A stretch of 64,000 bases of DNA from positions 124,001 through 188,000 of the forward strand of contig CAWFNG010000010.1 in the NCBI GenBank assembly GCA_963817135.1, given 5' to 3'. Positions 61,819-64,000 of the stretch are shown here, one piece after another (position 1 is the first letter of the stretch; each line of letters begins with the position of its first letter). The DNA is from VAZQ01 sp963817135. Lineage in GTDB: Bacteria > Pseudomonadota > Alphaproteobacteria > Rhizobiales > Xanthobacteraceae. The position numbers and the translations under genes are program-made. The notes under the pieces are model-generated. The model was given only the letters and a program-made list of their open reading frames with translations, was not told the origin of the DNA and did not search any database.

Positions 61819-63573
61819 ATGCAAGTCATCAAGGGCGGCTGGTATAACGCGCCGGCCATGTTCCGCCTGATCGCAGCCGTCGAAGGGGCGCCGCTGCGCG
61901 CCTTCGTCATCATTCTCGTCGTGCATTTTTTTGTCTGGACCGCGCTGCCGACGCTCCTTTATGCCAACCTGCCGCTCGATCTCATCGAGGCGCTCACCTA
62001 TGGGCGCGAATGGCAGCTCGGCTACGACAAACTGCCGCCCCTGCCGTGGTGGCTGGTTGAGATCGTCTATCGCCTCGTCGGCTACGATGTCGCCTACTAT
62101 GCGCTCGCCCAACTTGCCGTCATTGGTGCATTCGCGCTCGTTTTTCTCACCGCCCGGCCGCTCGTTGGCGACCTGGGCGCAATGCTCGCGGTGCTGATCA
62201 TCGATGGCTTGCACTATTTTCACTACACCGCTGCCAAGTTTAACCACGATGTGATTCAGCTGCCGCTATGGGCATTGGCGGGCTATGCCTTCCATGCCGC
62301 GCTCAAGCGCGGGCAGCTCCGGTCCTGGCTCGTGCTCGGCATCGCTGTCGGACTGTCGCTGTGGGCAAAGTATTTCGTGGTGATGCTGGCCCTCCCACTC
62401 GCGCTTTTCCTCGCGCTCGATCGCGACGCACGCCGCAGCCTGGCAACTCCCGGGCCGTGGCTGGCGCTGGTGGTCGCGCTTCTCATCATGGCGCCGCACC
62501 TTTTTTGGCTGGTGCAGAACGATTTCCTTCCCTTTGTCTATGCCGAGCGGCGCGCCGCCCCCTCGCGCGGCTTAGTCGATCACGTCATTCATCCGCTGGT
62601 GTTTGCGGCGAGCCAGGTCGTATTTCTTATACCGGCACTGGCAATTGCTGCGGCTCTTTTTATCCCTCCCCCGAAGGGGAAGGGTGGCCGAGCGAAGCGA
62701 GGCCGGGTGGGGGAGTTGCTCAATGTCGCATCCCCACCCGCCCGCCTGCGGCGGCAGAGCCGTCGCTTCGCGTCGGCGCCCTTAGCGCCAAGAACGGCGG
62801 CCGTTGGCGGCCTACGCTCCCCCTTCGGGGGAGGGATAACAGCTGCCGCTGATGCCTTCGATCGCCGCATCGTCACGCTGCTGGCGTTCGGGCCGGCTGC
62901 AGGTGTGATCGCGCTCTCCGCCATAAGCGGGCGCGGCACCATCGCCATGTGGGGCTATCCGCTGTGGCTGTTTCTCGGGCTGTGGATGTTGCTGGTAGTG
63001 CCGGGCGCGCTCGCGCCGGCACGCCTTGCGCGGGCGCTCGTTGCCTGGGCAGCGGTGTTCTCGGTCTTCGCGCTCGCCTTCATCGCCAATTACACGGTGT
63101 TGCCCGCATTCGATCACCGCTACCGGGCGGCATTCTATCCGGGCGAGCGACTGGCTGCGGAGATCGCGTTGCGCTTTCGCAGCGCGACCGGGGCGCCGCT
63201 CACCTATGTCATTGGCAGCATGTGGGACGGTGGCAACGTCGCTCATTATGCGCGCGAGCATCCGCGCGTCCTGATCGACGGCGATCCCCGCCGCGCGCCA
63301 TGGATTGATCTCGGCGATCTGCGCAGCAAGGGCGCGGTGGTGCTGTGGACCGATGCCGATCCCAGCGTTATCCCGCTGCGCTTGCGCAGCATCGGCGGCG
63401 ATGCCCAGGTGCAGCCGCCGTTCGAAATTCCATTCCGGCGCGGCGATCACGTCCTCACTGTCGGCTGGGCGATCCTTCGCCCCGCTCCAACCTTTGCTTC
63501 GCTTATGCGCGCTTGCCCTCAAGCCAGTCGGCAATGGGCGCGAACAAGCGCAACGCCGTGCGGCACCAGATGA
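61819..63573 (+). CDS. GT39-like polytopic membrane glycosyltransferase, with an in-frame repeat insertion
   Basis: Inner-membrane protein of 584 residues resembling ArnT/PMT-type (family 39) dolichyl- or polyprenyl-phosphate sugar transferases. It has about ten helices and the N-terminal acidic loop LPLDLIEALTYGREWQLGYD with the catalytic aspartate. Residues 282-340 are encoded by a repeat pair (62662-62838) that contributes 59 basic, Pro/Gly/Arg-rich residues (PPPKGKGGRAKRGR, APLAPRTAAVGG) between two helices. Without it the protein would be 525 residues and read continuously from AALF to TAAADAFDRRIV. The end overlaps the convergent AbrB-like gene by 71 bases, and its last 30 residues look unnatural. 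Confidence 0.8.
   Translation: MQVIKGGWYNAPAMFRLIAAVEGAPLRAFVIILVVHFFVWTALPTLLYANLPLDLIEALTYGREWQLGYDKLPPLPWWLVEIVYRLVGYDVAYYALAQLAVIGAFALVFLTARPLVGDLGAMLAVLIIDGLHYFHYTAAKFNHDVIQLPLWALAGYAFHAALKRGQLRSWLVLGIAVGLSLWAKYFVVMLALPLALFLALDRDARRSLATPGPWLALVVALLIMAPHLFWLVQNDFLPFVYAERRAAPSRGLVDHVIHPLVFAASQVVFLIPALAIAAALFIPPPKGKGGRAKRGRVGELLNVASPPARLRRQSRRFASAPLAPRTAAVGGLRSPFGGGITAAADAFDRRIVTLLAFGPAAGVIALSAISGRGTIAMWGYPLWLFLGLWMLLVVPGALAPARLARALVAWAAVFSVFALAFIANYTVLPAFDHRYRAAFYPGERLAAEIALRFRSATGAPLTYVIGSMWDGGNVAHYAREHPRVLIDGDPRRAPWIDLGDLRSKGAVVLWTDADPSVIPLRLRSIGGDAQVQPPFEIPFRRGDHVLTVGWAILRPAPTFASLMRACPQASRQWARTSATPCGTR
62661..62838 (+). repeat. Tail-to-tail palindromic repeat pair inserted in a coding sequence
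   Basis: The outer ends are mirror images: TATCCCTCCCCC at 62661 and GGGGGAGGGATA at 62838. The left unit has the head CCCTCCCCCGAAGGGGAAGGG, the hairpin GGCCGAGCGAAGCGAGGCC and the tail GGGTGGGGGAG. The right unit is inverted with a longer variable middle. Fourteen bases separate the two tails. It is the same family as 1211-1710 and 41881-41918. Confidence 0.8.
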
Positions 63574-64000
63574 GCACAATGATGATGCGCATGAGCTGAA
63601 AGCCGGCGATCAGGGTCGAAATCGAGGCCCAGCACCTTGCCGGTGAGCACCATTTCGGCGATGCCGGCAGGGGCCGTCGCCAGCACCATGGTCGGCACCG
63701 GATAGTGCATGAACCAGGCAATTGCGCCGCCGAACAGGGCCATTGTGCCGGCTGCAAACACCACCACCAGGAATGACGCCCAAAGGAGGTGGAACAAGCG
63801 CGTGAGGAATTCCGGCCGGAATTGCGCGCCCAGGGCGCTGCCGATCACCACCTGCGCGATGATAATCAGAAGGTCGGGCATGCGCCCTTCGATCCAGCCG
63901 AGATTGCTCACGACAGTGCCCAGGAACAGCGGCACCATCAACCAGGCATTGGGGGAGCGCACGCGCGCCAGGAGAACCGCAATGGCGCCGGATACAGCGA
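63503..64000 (-). CDS. AbrB-family membrane protein, 3' part, cut by the window edge and +1 frameshifted
   Basis: The C-terminal part of a polytopic protein of the AbrB/regulator-of-ammonia-type membrane family (not the DNA-binding AbrB). It reads AVSGAIAVLLARVRSPNAW, DLLIIIAQVVIGSALGAQF and YPVPTMVLATAPAGIAEMVL as far as GKVLGLD (about 63625). One extra base then shifts the frame to STLIAGFQLMRIIIVLIWC and the end at 63503. The 5' part lies beyond base 64000. The last residues overlap the end of the GT39 gene on the other strand. Confidence 0.7.

Overview
The window is GC-rich chromosomal DNA from an alphaproteobacterium, most likely a Hyphomicrobiales (Rhizobiales) organism near Bradyrhizobiaceae/Xanthobacteraceae. 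The evidence is a SciP-type CtrA antagonist, a PmtA-type phosphatidylethanolamine methyltransferase, a UvrC with a long disordered insert, two orphan Bug/TctC binding proteins, a LivKHMGF operon, and palindromic intergenic repeats of the kind common in that group. No rRNA, CRISPR array, phage or plasmid gene was seen. One tRNA (anticodon CAT) is present.

Layout. 1-6 kb: a frameshifted aminotransferase, a repeat-flanked DUF559 nuclease pseudogene, an acyl-CoA dehydrogenase, two Bug proteins and a DMT exporter. 6-10 kb: a CvrA-like K+/H+ antiporter, a YidH-like protein, fumC and a small unknown. 10.5-18.6 kb: a redox block of cytochrome P460, a flavin disulfide oxidoreductase, an epoxide-hydrolase-like protein, IorAB molybdenum hydroxylase, OsmC and a cyclic-nucleotide-domain flavoprotein. 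18.7-23.5 kb: an apparent genomic island bounded by a 31-bp direct repeat that includes the tRNA 3' end. It carries a pyruvate-decarboxylase-type enzyme, an IS1182-like remnant, small or broken genes and a beta-lactamase-fold hydrolase. 23.8-34.9 kb: housekeeping and small secreted proteins (SRAP, PmtA, MnmA, SciP, RibF, Nudix). 35-40.5 kb: a large GGDEF-EAL protein, gentisate dioxygenase and a phosphorylase. 40.7-48.7 kb: a branched-chain amino-acid-type ABC operon, then a convergent fadJ-like gene and an omega-aminotransferase. 48.7-64 kb: hisS, a 5'-3' exonuclease, secreted proteins, RNase T2, rlmJ, a cold-shock gene with a structured leader, an outer-membrane barrel, uvrC, an SsuBC-like transporter, OsmC, a degenerate EAL protein, a GT39-like membrane protein and a partial AbrB-like gene.

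Three things stand out. (1) A repeat family with a head hairpin, a variable hairpin and a GGGTG-type tail occurs once as a tail-to-tail pair enclosing a DUF559 nuclease gene, once as an empty tail-to-tail pair inserted in frame inside a membrane-protein gene, and once as a single unit before livH. This suggests a REP-like element family associated with a Vsr-like nuclease. (2) The tRNA-bounded island has the geometry of a decayed integrative element. (3) Six single-base net insertions break otherwise normal genes, including hisS. Their uniform sign points to sequence or assembly error rather than gene decay.
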